A stretch of 64,000 nucleotides of DNA from Rallus limicola (taxonomy: Eukaryota; Chordata; Aves; Gruiformes; Rallidae), in the NCBI GenBank assembly GCA_022605955.1, contig JAKCOZ010000015.1, positions 4,965,287-5,029,286 of the forward strand, in the 5' to 3' direction. This document shows positions 12,401 to 23,700 of this stretch, one piece after another (the first letter of the stretch is position 1; every line of letters starts with the position of its first letter). The translations under genes were made by a program, and so were the position numbers. The notes under the pieces were generated by a model. The model was not told the DNA's origin and searched no databases. It saw nothing but the letters and a program-made list of their open reading frames with translations.

Positions 12401-12639
12401 CACTCGCAGGTAAACAGGCGTTTGAAGGCAAACCAGTTCATCCCGCACCACCCTTTTCCTGCAAGCACCCGGTGATTTCATGTGTCGCTCTTACTGAAAA
12501 CTGGCTTTGTGCTTAGGTACAGGAGGGGACGCTGCCGGGGCTGGGCTGCTGTTTTGCCACGTTGCCTTATCCAAGAATAGGTGTTTCTCGATTCGGGTCC
12601 CGTTGGGTCCTGAGAGAGCGAGAAGGGCACAAGGGAAGG

Positions 12640-13620
12640 TGCCCAGTGATAGATCGGGCGTCTTACGGCCGCCCGGATCGCGAGGAGATGCCGACAGCCT
12701 GGGGCGGGACTCTGCCGCTCCGCAGAGGCACGGGGGGGAACTCGGGGGCGCGTACCGCGGCCCGAACGGGACGTGCCGAGCGGGAAATGCGCGTCTGGCT
12801 CGTTCCCTCCGTCGGGCTGTGAGAACGAGAGAAGCGGTGAGGGGCCGAGGCGCTGAAGCCGCGCGTTGCTGGGGAGGACGAGCGGAGCGCATCGCGAAGG
12901 AGCCGCGCCTGGGGCGGCCGCTGGCGACTCGCGGCACGGCCGAGCGAAGCCCGAGCGCGGCTCCGACGCCGTAGGGGCCGTTCTCGCTCCCGCGTCGAGC
13001 TCGGCGGAACCGGCCGCTGGTCGCCCCGCGGGCCGACTCCGCCTGGCGGCTGCCTCGCCCCGCCCCCTGGGGGGAGGCCCCGCCCCTCCGCCGGCAAAAC
13101 AAACACGGCCCGGCCCGGCCGGCGGCCCAATGGCCGCGCGCAGCCGCGGAGGGCGCCCCGCCCCGCGCCCGCTGCCGCCAACAGGGCCCCGGCCTGCCCG
13201 CCGGGGCGGGGGCCAGGGGCGGGGCGCCGCCATGCGATGCGGCTGTTGCGCGGCACTGCTATTGGCCGGAGGCGCGGGGGCCGGGCCGGGGCGGACGCGG
13301 CGGCGCTGGCAGCGGGCCGGGGCGACGGCAGCGGCGGGGAGGTGCGCGCCGGCCGGGGTGGCCATGAGGACCGAGATCTCCACGGCGGCGGCGTTCGTCA
13401 CCCGCCTCCTGCGGGCCGCCGGCGGTATCGGCGATGAGCAGCTCCGGTGCTTCCGGGAGTGCCTGCAGGAGGCGCTGCGCGGTGAGCGGGGCCGGGAGCC
13501 CGCGGGCCGGGGGGAGGGCGCCCTCCCTGGCACGGCCGGTCGCCGCCGCCGTTTCTGCCCCACGGGGCGGGGGGGTTCGGCGGGGGTAGAGGGCGATGGG
13601 GCTCCGCAGTCAAGCTCCTC
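12640..13620. promoter_or_regulatory. BTG-like gene CpG-island promoter
   Basis: A very GC-rich, CpG-dense block ends in exon 1 and the small intron of the BTG-like gene. GC boxes occur near 13203-13224. CCAAT is at 13127-13131 and ATTGG at 13261-13265. No TATA box is evident. Long open frames on both strands here result from base composition. Confidence 0.75.
13364..13481 (+). CDS. BTG-like coding exon 1
   Basis: This exon encodes [16 protein letters not shown] to LQEALR plus one base. The donor CGCG|GTGAGC is a strong consensus. An in-frame open frame continues upstream to 12866, with a further ATG at 13232. Confidence 0.88.
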
Positions 13621-13990
13621 TTTGTTCCCTCCCGCAGAGCACTACAAGCACCACTGGTTCCCCCTGGTGCCCTCCAGGGGCTCCGGGTACCGGTGCATTA
13701 GGATCAACCATAAGATGGACCCCTTGATAGGAAAGGCAGCGGGGATGATTGGACTGAGCCACGAGAGACTCTTCCAGCTATTGCCCAGTGAGTTGACTCT
13801 TTGGGTGGATCCTTTCGAAGTGTCCTATCGTATAGGTGAAGATGGGTCTATCTGTGTCCTTTATGAAAGCCCCCAGCCTGGTGGGAAGACAACCAAGCCG
13901 CTGGAGAGCAGGACCAGCTGTAAGGAGGAGTGGAGAATTGGCAGATCCAGCCCTTCCAAGAATTACAACATGATGACGGTTTCTAGTTAA
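13364..13990 (+). CDS. BTG/TOB-family anti-proliferative protein, BTG1/BTG2-like paralog (156 aa)
   Basis: The exons are 13364-13481 and 13638-13990. The Gly/Glu codon is split as G|AG, giving REHYKHHWF. The protein has an N-terminal helix, box A ([23 protein letters not shown], residues 41-68), box B ([20 protein letters not shown], residues 88-107, then DGSICVLYE) and a C-terminal SPSKNYNMM box. BTG proteins bind the CNOT7/8 deadenylase and restrain proliferation; the key contacts known from BTG2 (Tyr65, Trp103, Asp105) are kept as Tyr58, Trp95 and Asp97. It differs from both BTG1 and BTG2: it has LVPSRGSG where they have EKPxKGSG, DPF for DPY, its own N-terminus and an unusual [10 protein letters not shown] linker. 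It may be the third vertebrate lineage related to Xenopus B9.10/B9.15 (btg5), which is inference. The start ATG has a GGCCATGAGG context. Confidence 0.93.
   Translation: MRTEISTAAAFVTRLLRAAGGIGDEQLRCFRECLQEALRGERGREPAGRGEGALPGTAGRRRRFCPTGRGGSAGVEGDGAPQSSSSLFPPAEHYKHHWFPLVPSRGSGYRCIRINHKMDPLIGKAAGMIGLSHERLFQLLPSELTLWVDPFEVSYRIGEDGSICVLYESPQPGGKTTKPLESRTSCKEEWRIGRSSPSKNYNMMTVSS
13638..13990 (+). CDS. BTG-like coding exon 2
   Basis: The acceptor is CCTCCCGCAG at 13628-13637. The exon encodes [11 protein letters not shown] through [13 protein letters not shown] and a TAA stop at 13988-13990. The intron position within the Glu codon before HYKHHWF matches the single-intron layout of BTG1 and BTG2. 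Confidence 0.95.
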
Positions 13991-14610
13991 AAACTATTAT
14001 TCCGTGTACAATTATGTATGTATCCCGATCTCCTGGTAAACTTAGATGTAGCTGAGACTTTTGGGTTTTAGTTTAGTTTTCTTTTAACCCTACAGTCATA
14101 GTTGTAGTAGTGCTGCCAGTTTCTGTGTGGCCAAGGGCTAATGCACAAAGCAGTTCTTTACACTGCATGTTACTTTCTGGGTTGTGTACTGTAAATGCAC
14201 CGTACAGTCAGTTGATTGTTTTACACATTTATATTTTCAAAGATGTTTTGGTTATTTGTAATAAAAAGCAATATTGTAGCATTCTTTATGGTGGATTTCA
14301 AGATTAAAACTTGCTAAAACATTCCTGAAATTTGCAGAGCAATAACAGAGGGGGGTGGGAGGGATCTAACAAGCTGCACATAAATCTTTCTGGTGATTTG
14401 TCTGCACAGAATTCTCTCAGGGTCATTCAAGTTTGGCTATGAGGCACAAATGACAAAACTCTTTATTTTTTCCTTTTTTGAAGCATGCATTTGTTTGAGG
14501 GCTAGATTCCATCAGGCCCCAACACTTTGACAAAAAGGAGTGGGGAATTAGTTTGTGGTGTTACTTCTGTAGTTATTGGAGTAGAACAATAAAGACTTGC
14601 TCAAACTGCT
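13991..14610 (+). terminator. BTG-like 3' UTR with two poly(A) signals
   Basis: AATAAA hexamers lie at 14260-14265 and 14588-14593. The second is followed at about 14618-14635 by a GT/T-rich stretch typical of a downstream element. They predict two 3' UTR lengths of about 0.3 and 0.6 kb. Confidence 0.7.
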
Positions 14611-14660
14611 TCCCACTTGTTTCGTGTGTGGTTTTTCAGATTTAGGTTTTTTGGTTGGTT

Positions 14661-14703
14661 CCTCCCACCCCCCCCCCCCTCCCCCCCCCCCTCCCCCCCC
14701 CCA
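14661..14703. repeat. Interrupted poly(C) tract
   Basis: The tract is nearly pure C, broken by three T bases and one A, about 70 bases after the distal poly(A) signal of the BTG-like gene. The minus strand carries long G-runs and is quadruplex-prone. Confidence 0.9.
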
Positions 14704-17700
14704 GCCTTTTACGTTTCTCTTAAAGCTTACTCTAGCCATTCCTAATCATCACTTAACTTTGCAGTTAGAACGGTGTAGCTGTGATCATCTTTGTTTTAGA
14801 TCACCACAGAGTGCTCAGCTGGCTGGCTGTGTTTCTGAGCAGAGCTGGACAGTCTGTGTGGAGCTGTGTGTTTTGCTTTTTTTCAGTGTGTGCTGTATCA
14901 AACTGAATGGAAGCAACAGAACTCTCTAGCATCTGAGCTATTTCAAAAACAAAGGTTGAGTTTTTTGGGAAACTGATTTTGTGTTTAAATCTTCAACTTG
15001 GAAGAGGAAGCTGGGGTGAAACATGGATCAGTAACGTGAAACTACCTTGCCTTCTGGAAGGTAAAACCCTGCAGTTTCTGGTGTTGATTTCTTTCTTGTT
15101 TTGCCAGCATCTCTAATACCAGCTGGGTACAACTTTTACTAAAAGTATTGAATGCACTGGATTTGAAATAACAGAACTTTATGTTGCTGGTTTACTTGGA
15201 GACTCTTGGTATTGATATTCCTGTAAGGGATTTGATGTAGAGATCCTGAGATCCCTTTCTGTGATGCAGTGGTGTGTGTCTAGCTGTAAGGGGCTGTGTA
15301 GTGTCTCGCATTGATGGATCTTTGGGTAGCCTGATGTTGGAGTTCACTCGAATGCTTGATGAGAGAGAGCTTTGTATAGTGTTAGTATGTCAGCAAAGAA
15401 AAAAATACCTTGTGCTATGTCAATAACATGGTAAAACATACAGCAAAGAAAGGGCAAGTCTGGGCAAACTGGAAAGGGTAGAACTCCAGCTCACAGACAG
15501 AGGTGTTTTTCTTTGTTTGCATTAGGAGCAGCTGTGGCTTACTTCTTGCTGTTTGCCTTATCTTGGAGGCAGGCTTCTCTTGTAGCATTTGTTTAATCTG
15601 AATGAAATGCATAGTGCAGTTTTCTTAGTGATTAAAACTTTGTAAGAACTGATTGTGTAATTCCAGTCTGTCACTCCAATAAATAAGTTTGGGGTTACTC
15701 TAACAAATGGGTGTTGAAGATCTCTGGGCAAATTGCCTCTATTATACAAGACTGAAGTTCTTGCAACATTGTGGGGTTTTTTTTTCTCTGGTAGAATTAC
15801 CTGCACTGACTGTTTGTTTCCATAGGGCCTCTGAGGGACATACCTGACACATTTGTCAGTAATTGAACAGAATAACGTTAACTCTGCTAAGGGTAAGATG
15901 CCTTTGATTAAATTTCATTTGGAAGGTAATTGGTCTTGCTGTACATGGTGTATGCAGTCTATCTGGAAAAGATGTAGTGGGAAGTTTTTAGCTTAACAGT
16001 GGATTTTACATAGCAGTAAGCACTTAAAGTGGAGTTAAAGATGACTTGGGGCATGGGATATGATTTCCACCTGTCTTTCGGTTTTTCAGGTGTTCACTTC
16101 TTGCACGGTGTGTGTGTAAAGTTAGAAAAGAGCCTGGATTAATCCAGCCATGGTGAAGTTTGTTGCTTAATTATTAATCCTGTCATGTTCAGTGAGAGAT
16201 TTTTGCATGGTATATAATACCATGTCTGAAGCATTCTGTGCTCTACACAAGTGTGATATTTGTTATTGAATGGGACGCTTTTGTTAGCATAACTCAAGTT
16301 CAATTTCATATCCTTAAGCTACAGGCAGAGAGCTGAAGTGAATCTACAAACAAGGAGGTGGAGGAGACTGGGGAGCTTGAAGAAACCTATGTAAGTGAAA
16401 TACTTGAGCTGCAAGTAGATTTGCTGTAATATCTGTGACATCTAGAACTACATTCCATTGCTTTAAAAAAAAATAAGGGTCAAAGGCCATCTAAGAGCAC
16501 AAAGAGTGTTCTGAGGGAACAGAGCTCTCAATGGTAAGCCAGGGAGGCTGTTACTGGAAGGAAGTAAATAAAGTTACCTTTGTGCTTTCTCTAAAGCTGC
16601 TGAATTTTGCATTCTGCCACGACTACAAACAAGCCAAAATCTTAACATGTGTAAGATCATGTGCTTGTCACACAAGGCTGACTGCATCTGACTGTGATTT
16701 AGGACATGCACATTTGCCTCTTTCTCCAGACATCACTTTGCTGCAAAGACAATTAAATAACGTTTCTCTTGGAGTTGTAAAATTCAAGAGAGACAGAAGA
16801 TCCCATTAGTTTAAATAGCCTGACTACTTATGTGTGACAATTCCTATATATTGCACCCCTGAGTCGTCATTTGCAATTAAGAATGCAGAGGTGTAGTTTT
16901 GATCTGAAAACTTGAAGAGATAAGGGTATTGTCTGTAATGTTTCAGATTCTGTCATCTGCTATCAGGTAAGTTCAAGTAAGAAACTTGCTAGATCTTTTT
17001 AAGTTAAATTTCCCACTGTTGGTGTCTTTATTTCTTTATACTCAAGATGAAAGAACCTCTCAGTATGGCCTCTTGCGTGCACTTTGTACTGCAATCATAT
17101 TGTCTGGCTTTTTATTTAAAAGATTAGGCCTTTTAAGTTTGAGGGTAAATAATTTTATTTTAATTAGGGATTACATATATGCTTTCTGCAAACACTCCAA
17201 TCTATTGGTTTTTTAATATGTGCATGAGAACATGCTCTCAAGAAGCGAGTGCAGTGAACCAACTGGTCTGGATCACCCTGTTCCTACCTGTGTTTGCTGT
17301 TCCACCAGCGCTGACCGGACTGAGATTTCCACTTCACCGACAACAATGTAAAGTTACTCCAGATCTACTAGAGACACAGATGCTAAATGGGAAGTATTTC
17401 ACAGAGCTCAGTCTTAATTCACAAAATGCATTCTTTACTGTGTGGTTTTTGTTTTGAATGGGACATGTTTGAGGTGAAGTGCATTATAAAGGCCTAAACA
17501 GTTATTGTTACTGCAATTATTCACACCAAGGACAAACCCGAGCTGTGTTTAACAGATACCTTTTCTGTAAAACCATGTTGACTGGCATTAATGTTATTGT
17601 TCTCCTCTTAATGATACTACTTCTTAAGAAGGGTATTAATACTTCATTAGTTACACTTTTTACACTTAATCCATGATTAAAAGTGTTATAATTTCTCCTG

Positions 17701-20700
17701 CAATTATTAGTAGTTACTTTTTTCTTTTATATATATAGGGATAGCACTCTGAAGGTTACAGTTACTCCCAACATGCATCAGAAATAGTCGTAGGGGTCTT
17801 GCAGATATCCTGAGGCAGGTGTTGAGGATGGTTTTTTTTTTTTAGACCCTGTGGTTATGTTTTTCTGTAAGAAATTCTGAAAATTACCTTGATTACATCT
17901 GTTTTAGCCATAAATATATGGGAAGTCTCTCATCCTCATGTAGTAGAAAATTACCTGTGTTATCAAATACAGGTTGGTGATATTTATTGAACATATACAG
18001 CTTTTTGCCTCACCTTCTGCAATTTTACTGTATTCATCTTTTTACTACTAGAATTAATTTGTTTGCTGATGTATCTTAAAAGGTCATTGCTTTTACACAG
18101 CATCTTTCTTGACTATTTTAGCCATGGAATTTACTTTCACATTTTTAGCTTCCTCCAGATTAATTTTTTTTTTTACTGAACAATAGTCCAGGCATGTTGG
18201 CTTCTTGCTGTTTCACCTTTTTTCCTTACTTGTATGGCAAGGAGTATGAATCAGGACCTTGGTCTCATCTTAATTTCTGCCTTGCAGTTGTATCAGTGAA
18301 GCACCTCAACTGTCACCTGTTTGGCTTTGTGTGATTCCTCCAAGCTGATGTGTGTTGCCAGGGCAGAGTGGGAAGACTTTACTGTTGGGTTGGTAGAGGC
18401 ATTCTGCTTCTTGAGTAGTGAGGTTGATATCTTTTACTGTTACCACACTTGCTTTTTATAAATTATTTTTGTGGTGCCAGAGTCACTTTTGGTAATTTTT
18501 ATGCTGTAAGAGTAATAGGCCCATCTCTTTTCATTGTTTTCTTGCTGGGGACTGAATTTATTCCAGTAATAACAAGTGATATTTTGCTTTCAGTTATAAG
18601 GCTATGTAAATTTTTCATTGAGAAGTAAACTGCTGGGTTTAGCTTGTAATTTGGGTGACTTCTTGCGGGGGCAATATATTTTAATGGAAATGGAATTGCA
18701 TGGAAAAAATCTTTCATCTGCTTGGGAGAGTCAGTGCACTGAGATTCAGCTGCCCCTCATTTGCAATCAGTATGACTGATGGGTCTCTAAAAGGGTGAGG
18801 AAGCAATGAGAATGCAAATTAAATTGTGATTTGTGACAAACTTGGCTTTATTGTTTTATGCTATTGGCCCCCAGATTATTGGTGGTAATACTTGTATAGC
18901 CTCATTAGCAGAATAAGCTATATAGTATCAGTTGTTCTCCCCAGTGGTTCTTAAAAATCCAAAGGAAAAAACCCCAACCAACTGTAAAAGATGATAAACA
19001 TCCATTCATTTAAATGAAACAGCAAATCAGCCTGACAGACTTGCAGATATGTCTCCTGATAAAATAATTCTGCTCTGCTTTAGTAGAAAGAAAAATGGTA
19101 TTTCAAAATGGCTCTATAATGTTTCAAGGAAACCTCTCATGCTAAATAAATGCCCCACTCAGGAAAAGAAGTTTGTAGTCTTGGAGATAATGCCTAGTAT
19201 GAAAGTTCATCTTCGAAATGCAACACATTTAAAAGAGAAAAATGCACATATGAAAGTATAAATACAGTCTTTGTAGGCACTGTGGAGTAGGAGCTTTGAA
19301 TATAAACTCTCTGGAGCATAAACTTGATTTGTAGTTCAGTAGTAACAAGTACAATTAACCTCATAAAACAGATTTTACTATAGAGGTTTCACAACTGCAG
19401 TGTGATGTTTGGGATGATGAAGTGTAGAGTCCAGTCATGCAAGCTTCTGTTAAACTGATCGCCTTCCACAGTTGACAGCAGTGACTTTTGCATCAGATGA
19501 CTGATATTACTTGTGTACCATTCCCAGGTTTGTCTGCTACAGGAAAGAATGAACAAACACATAAGAAATCTGAGGAAAAAGTTAGGTAGACTGTACCAGA
19601 AAAGACTTCTCCATCAATCTGAACACTGAGCCCTGGTTGTTCCGTGCTGCAGAGAAGGAAGGTCACTGGATCCTCAAACAGCTGCACTGGTACTCACTGT
19701 AAAATGAAGTAAAAGTGGAACACTCTTTCTTCCACGGGGGCTCTGAGGCAGAAAGGTACTTTCCTGTTATTTAGAAATATTTTTAAATTGTCACAAATAC
19801 TGAGAAATGATGTTATTTTCAAGGTCTGAGTTTTGTTTTGCGTGTTGCACATGAGTAAAATGCTAATGAGTATTCCTAGTGCTCAGCATCTCTGTGTGCA
19901 GTGCTATTTTAGTAACTGTACACTGTGATAGGAATATGCAATTGACACTTTGCACTAGTCCCCTACATGTTATTTATACAGTGTTGTCAACATCAAAACA
20001 GGGTTATGTGAATGTTTCTGCTGCAAATGTGTAACCTGAGGGTTAGATTTGCATAAAGGCACATGTAGGAGTGATGGGAAAGAATGTAAACTCTGCTGGT
20101 TTGCACTTTTCTAGTTTCTTGTAATGGATTAGAACAAAAGCTGCCCCCTTACACTTGCCTGCTCTTACTCTCTGAGTCTGGATTTTCATGTGGTGTTAGG
20201 GTGACAGTGGAATTCTCAGGGTGAAGACCTATAAATGAAGAAACATATATGAATATAAATTCTAACATGTATGATGACATAACATTTCTAGTGCTTATAA
20301 TGACATACTACTCATCCAGATCCTTTCTTCTGGGAAGTATGGTGTTTTTTCCTGGATATACCAGAGGTTATCAAATGCATGTCTCGCCTGACCATGTGTC
20401 AGGTTGATACAAGAGTTATATCAAAGCATTTTTCTTCTTGTGGAGAAAAAGGCTGTACAAATGTGCTAGGAGAGGGTTGTCTTGTTCTTCTTGCCCTGGA
20501 GTGTGATGGGCTGATACTGAAACCAAATGCACTGTGTATTTTGATGTGGGTTGTGAGTTATTTTTTCAAGTGGTTGAAGTATGCATCTAAGACCTCAGTC
20601 AAGTAATTAAAGATGTGCTTGAATGTAGTATTAGTGCTGAGCATTTAAGGTGGAATTAGGTGTTTTGGTCTTTCTGAACAAATCTAATTCAGAATCATGA

Positions 20701-23700
20701 ACTGCAGAATTTATGGAACACTTGGTTCTATCCTGAGTCCTTTCACTAAATGAGGCTTTGCTAGTATCTCTGATAGCCTGTGGGTGTTTGTTTCAATGAC
20801 TCCATACTACACATTTAAGGAAAGTTGTTGCTTCTATAGAGGTCAGTAGAATTGCTACCATGTTTAACACTAAAAGCCTTTTGGTGTGAACCTGAAGGAA
20901 CATTTCAAGCACTTAAACTGTTTAAGTCATGTCTAGTAACTTCATGGAGCCCCTTTTAGTTTCTGAAGTATCAAATGAAGATTTAATTGAAGCTGACACC
21001 TTGCTTGTTCCCTATGCGAGTCACTTCACCAGGAAAGAAAGTAGCTTGTGTTGGGATTGTCACAGCTGTGTGTGCATGCTGTGTGTCTTGATGGTATCTT
21101 CAGGGACAACCCTGTGTATTTTCTGAACCAGACAGGTATTTGTCTTGGTTGGGTTTTTTTTGGTTTTTTTTTTTTCCAACAAGCCTTTAACGTTGGTTAT
21201 TTTCTTTAAATATGGTCTAAACCACTGATTGTGGAGCACACCATAGAATGGAAACTGAAGTAAGTTTAGGAGCAAAAGTTGGATGAAGTTAAAGGGCTTT
21301 TGTTTAGCTGTGATCCAGGTTAGGCTGTATTTGTCTCGTTTTACTTGACTAGAAACTGGAAGAAGAGCACATACAAAACATGTTACCTTCTCCTCCTCCC
21401 TTCTCACCTTTCTGTCCTTCAAATAACCTTTTCTCATTAAATTTGCTAAACCTTTGCATTGATTTGAAATGAAATGAGATCCATGCTTGTTTATTGGCAG
21501 ACACCTTGCCTTGACAACCAATGTGAGAATCAGAATAGGAACCAGCAATGGATTAAAAAGGGAAGGTTAATCCAGAGCTTTTATGGGATAACTTTTTCCA
21601 GCCCTCTGGTTTTTATACCATATTGGTGAGGGTAATGCTACACCACGATGTATCTTTTGTGTTCTGGTCTTAGTGGAAAGAGTATTTTAAATGCCCTGGA
21701 AGTTACGTTTGCAGGGAATTATCTGTTCCATTACCAATGCACAAGGATCCATAGTTGAGGCTATTGAGATCTGCTGTCAGCTCTGTTAACTGACTGTGGG
21801 GCAAATGGTTATGTTTTTAGAATATGATTACTTTTGGAAGATTGGATATTTCAGGGTAGCAGTGCTTGGGTTATTGTTCTTCTAGTAACGTATCTCTTGG
21901 TGTGGTTTGTTGCCTATAAGCTAATTATTTAACATGTTGCTGTGATGAACTGTATATTATTTCCACTGCTTCAAACACTTTTACTAAACAAATTAAGGTG
22001 GAATTTCTCTTTTCAGAAACAGCATCTGAGCTTTATGCCTGTATCTATAGCTAGTTCTACTCTCACTTAAGACTGCCAGTGAATTAGTAGCTCTAAAATA
22101 GTTCCTTTGGTCTTTTTCTGAGCAAGTCTTTTTCATCTGTAATATAGTTGTCTCATTTCATGCTCAGTCTCTTGAACGTTGGTTTTTTTTTTCCCCACAA
22201 GTAAATGCTGAAATCTTCAATTGGCATTTGATTCTCTTCTACTCTAGTACTTCATTTCTGCTAGAGTCAAAATACCCATTTGACTTCAGATATTTTAAGT
22301 TGTCAGTAATACAAAGGGGTAGGCCTGGAATGTGATAGCGAAGAAGCGTAATTCACTTTCTATCATGCATCGTGGCCTGTAAGAACAGTGTGTTAGTGGA
22401 AGTTTGCTGCTGTTTCACTTTATACCTGGTACAGTATGTACATGGACAGGCCTGTCTTCTGAAGATCTTCTTAATATCTTGTAAAACTTACCTATCTATC
22501 TACACAAATGACAGAATAAAAAAGCCATGCTGTAATGTCTTTCTGCAGTATGACATAGCAAGAATACTTCAGCAGAAAGGAAAATATAGCTCATTAAGTA
22601 CAACATCTTTGGTTATGAAATAAAGCATTGCTTCTAAAATCTCCTGTTAGAGAAAATTCCTGATAGATCAATCTATATACATGTAGTTTTTCTTCAGCTG
22701 GCTCTCTGCTCTGTCCCTGTGTCCCAACAATCTCTTGTTTTAAAGTGATAATGCACAGGCAGTGTTGTTTGGTATTCAACTGAAACGTGGTAATACTGAT
22801 CTTGGGAAGTATCCCCTGAAGCAAGAGCCAAATGTGTCAAAAAAGATGCTTGTAGGCAGATGGGGGGAGTAGGTGATGGGGGAATAAAAGTGATCGGGGA
22901 AACTCAGACTCTCATCAAACTCAGAATGGCCCTTGGGAAATGTTCATGCACTGGAGTGTTCATTTTGGGGAAGGTTAAAAGCTTAGAGGGTGAGATACGT
23001 GTTTGTCCTTTGAAGCTGAATGGTCTTAGAGTGATCCTTATACAAGGATCTTGTTATAATTTGTTTATACCTCTTAAGAGTCCAGAGTTGTCCAAGAAGG
23101 TTAATATCCATGTAGTTTGTCTCGCTATGCAGAGTACAGATAAGTACTGGTTCCTTCTTTGAGTAATTGCTGTGAGCCACTTTGAATGAGTCAGACTGTG
23201 GCAGGTAAATAGGTTGTTCCTGAAATGGCATCTTCTTCTTTGGATCAATGTGGATCCAGTCTCCTGAAGAGTCTCCTGTAAAGCCTCTTGACACAGCTGT
23301 GTTTAACAGCGTGGTGCCTTTGATAAAAGAATTAGTCATGGTATGATTTTTCACATCATAATAAATTATGTTCTGGGACTAATCTCTGGAATGCATTTGC
23401 ATGCAAAAAATAAGTTCAGGCTTATGGCCTTTGATGTTCTGCACATTTCTTGTTTTATTTGCTTCTATTTTCCTTTCTCCCACTTTTTAAGTGCATCTTT
23501 ATAACCTGCCATCTGTATGCTCATTCCTATCTCTAAGGTCTTCCTTTTGTTTCTGTGTACTTTTAACCTCTTCCCTGTGTATCCAAGGTCTGCCATCTGA
23601 GCATAGACATTGAAATAGTGCCTTGACTTTCAGAAACGTTAAGTGAATGCAGAACCTTCTGATTTGAGTGGGAACTGGAACCAAGCAGCCCTTTGAAAAT

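Noticed and set aside
12478..13563. 361-codon minus-strand open frame across the BTG promoter
   Set aside because: It lies antisense in a very GC-rich CpG island, has biased Arg/Pro/Ala composition, shows no known domain and overlaps other equally long frames on both strands.
14597..14929. 110-codon open frame with a polyproline run
   Set aside because: The proline run is just the poly(C) tract, and the frame lies beyond the BTG poly(A) signals.
17179..17457. 92-codon plus-strand open frame in the intergenic region
   Set aside because: It has no recognisable domain, no flanking exons and no promoter or Kozak support; this length is expected by chance.
21060..21548. 162-codon minus-strand open frame
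   Set aside because: It contains low-complexity Lys/Thr runs from a T-rich tract and no homology that I recognise.
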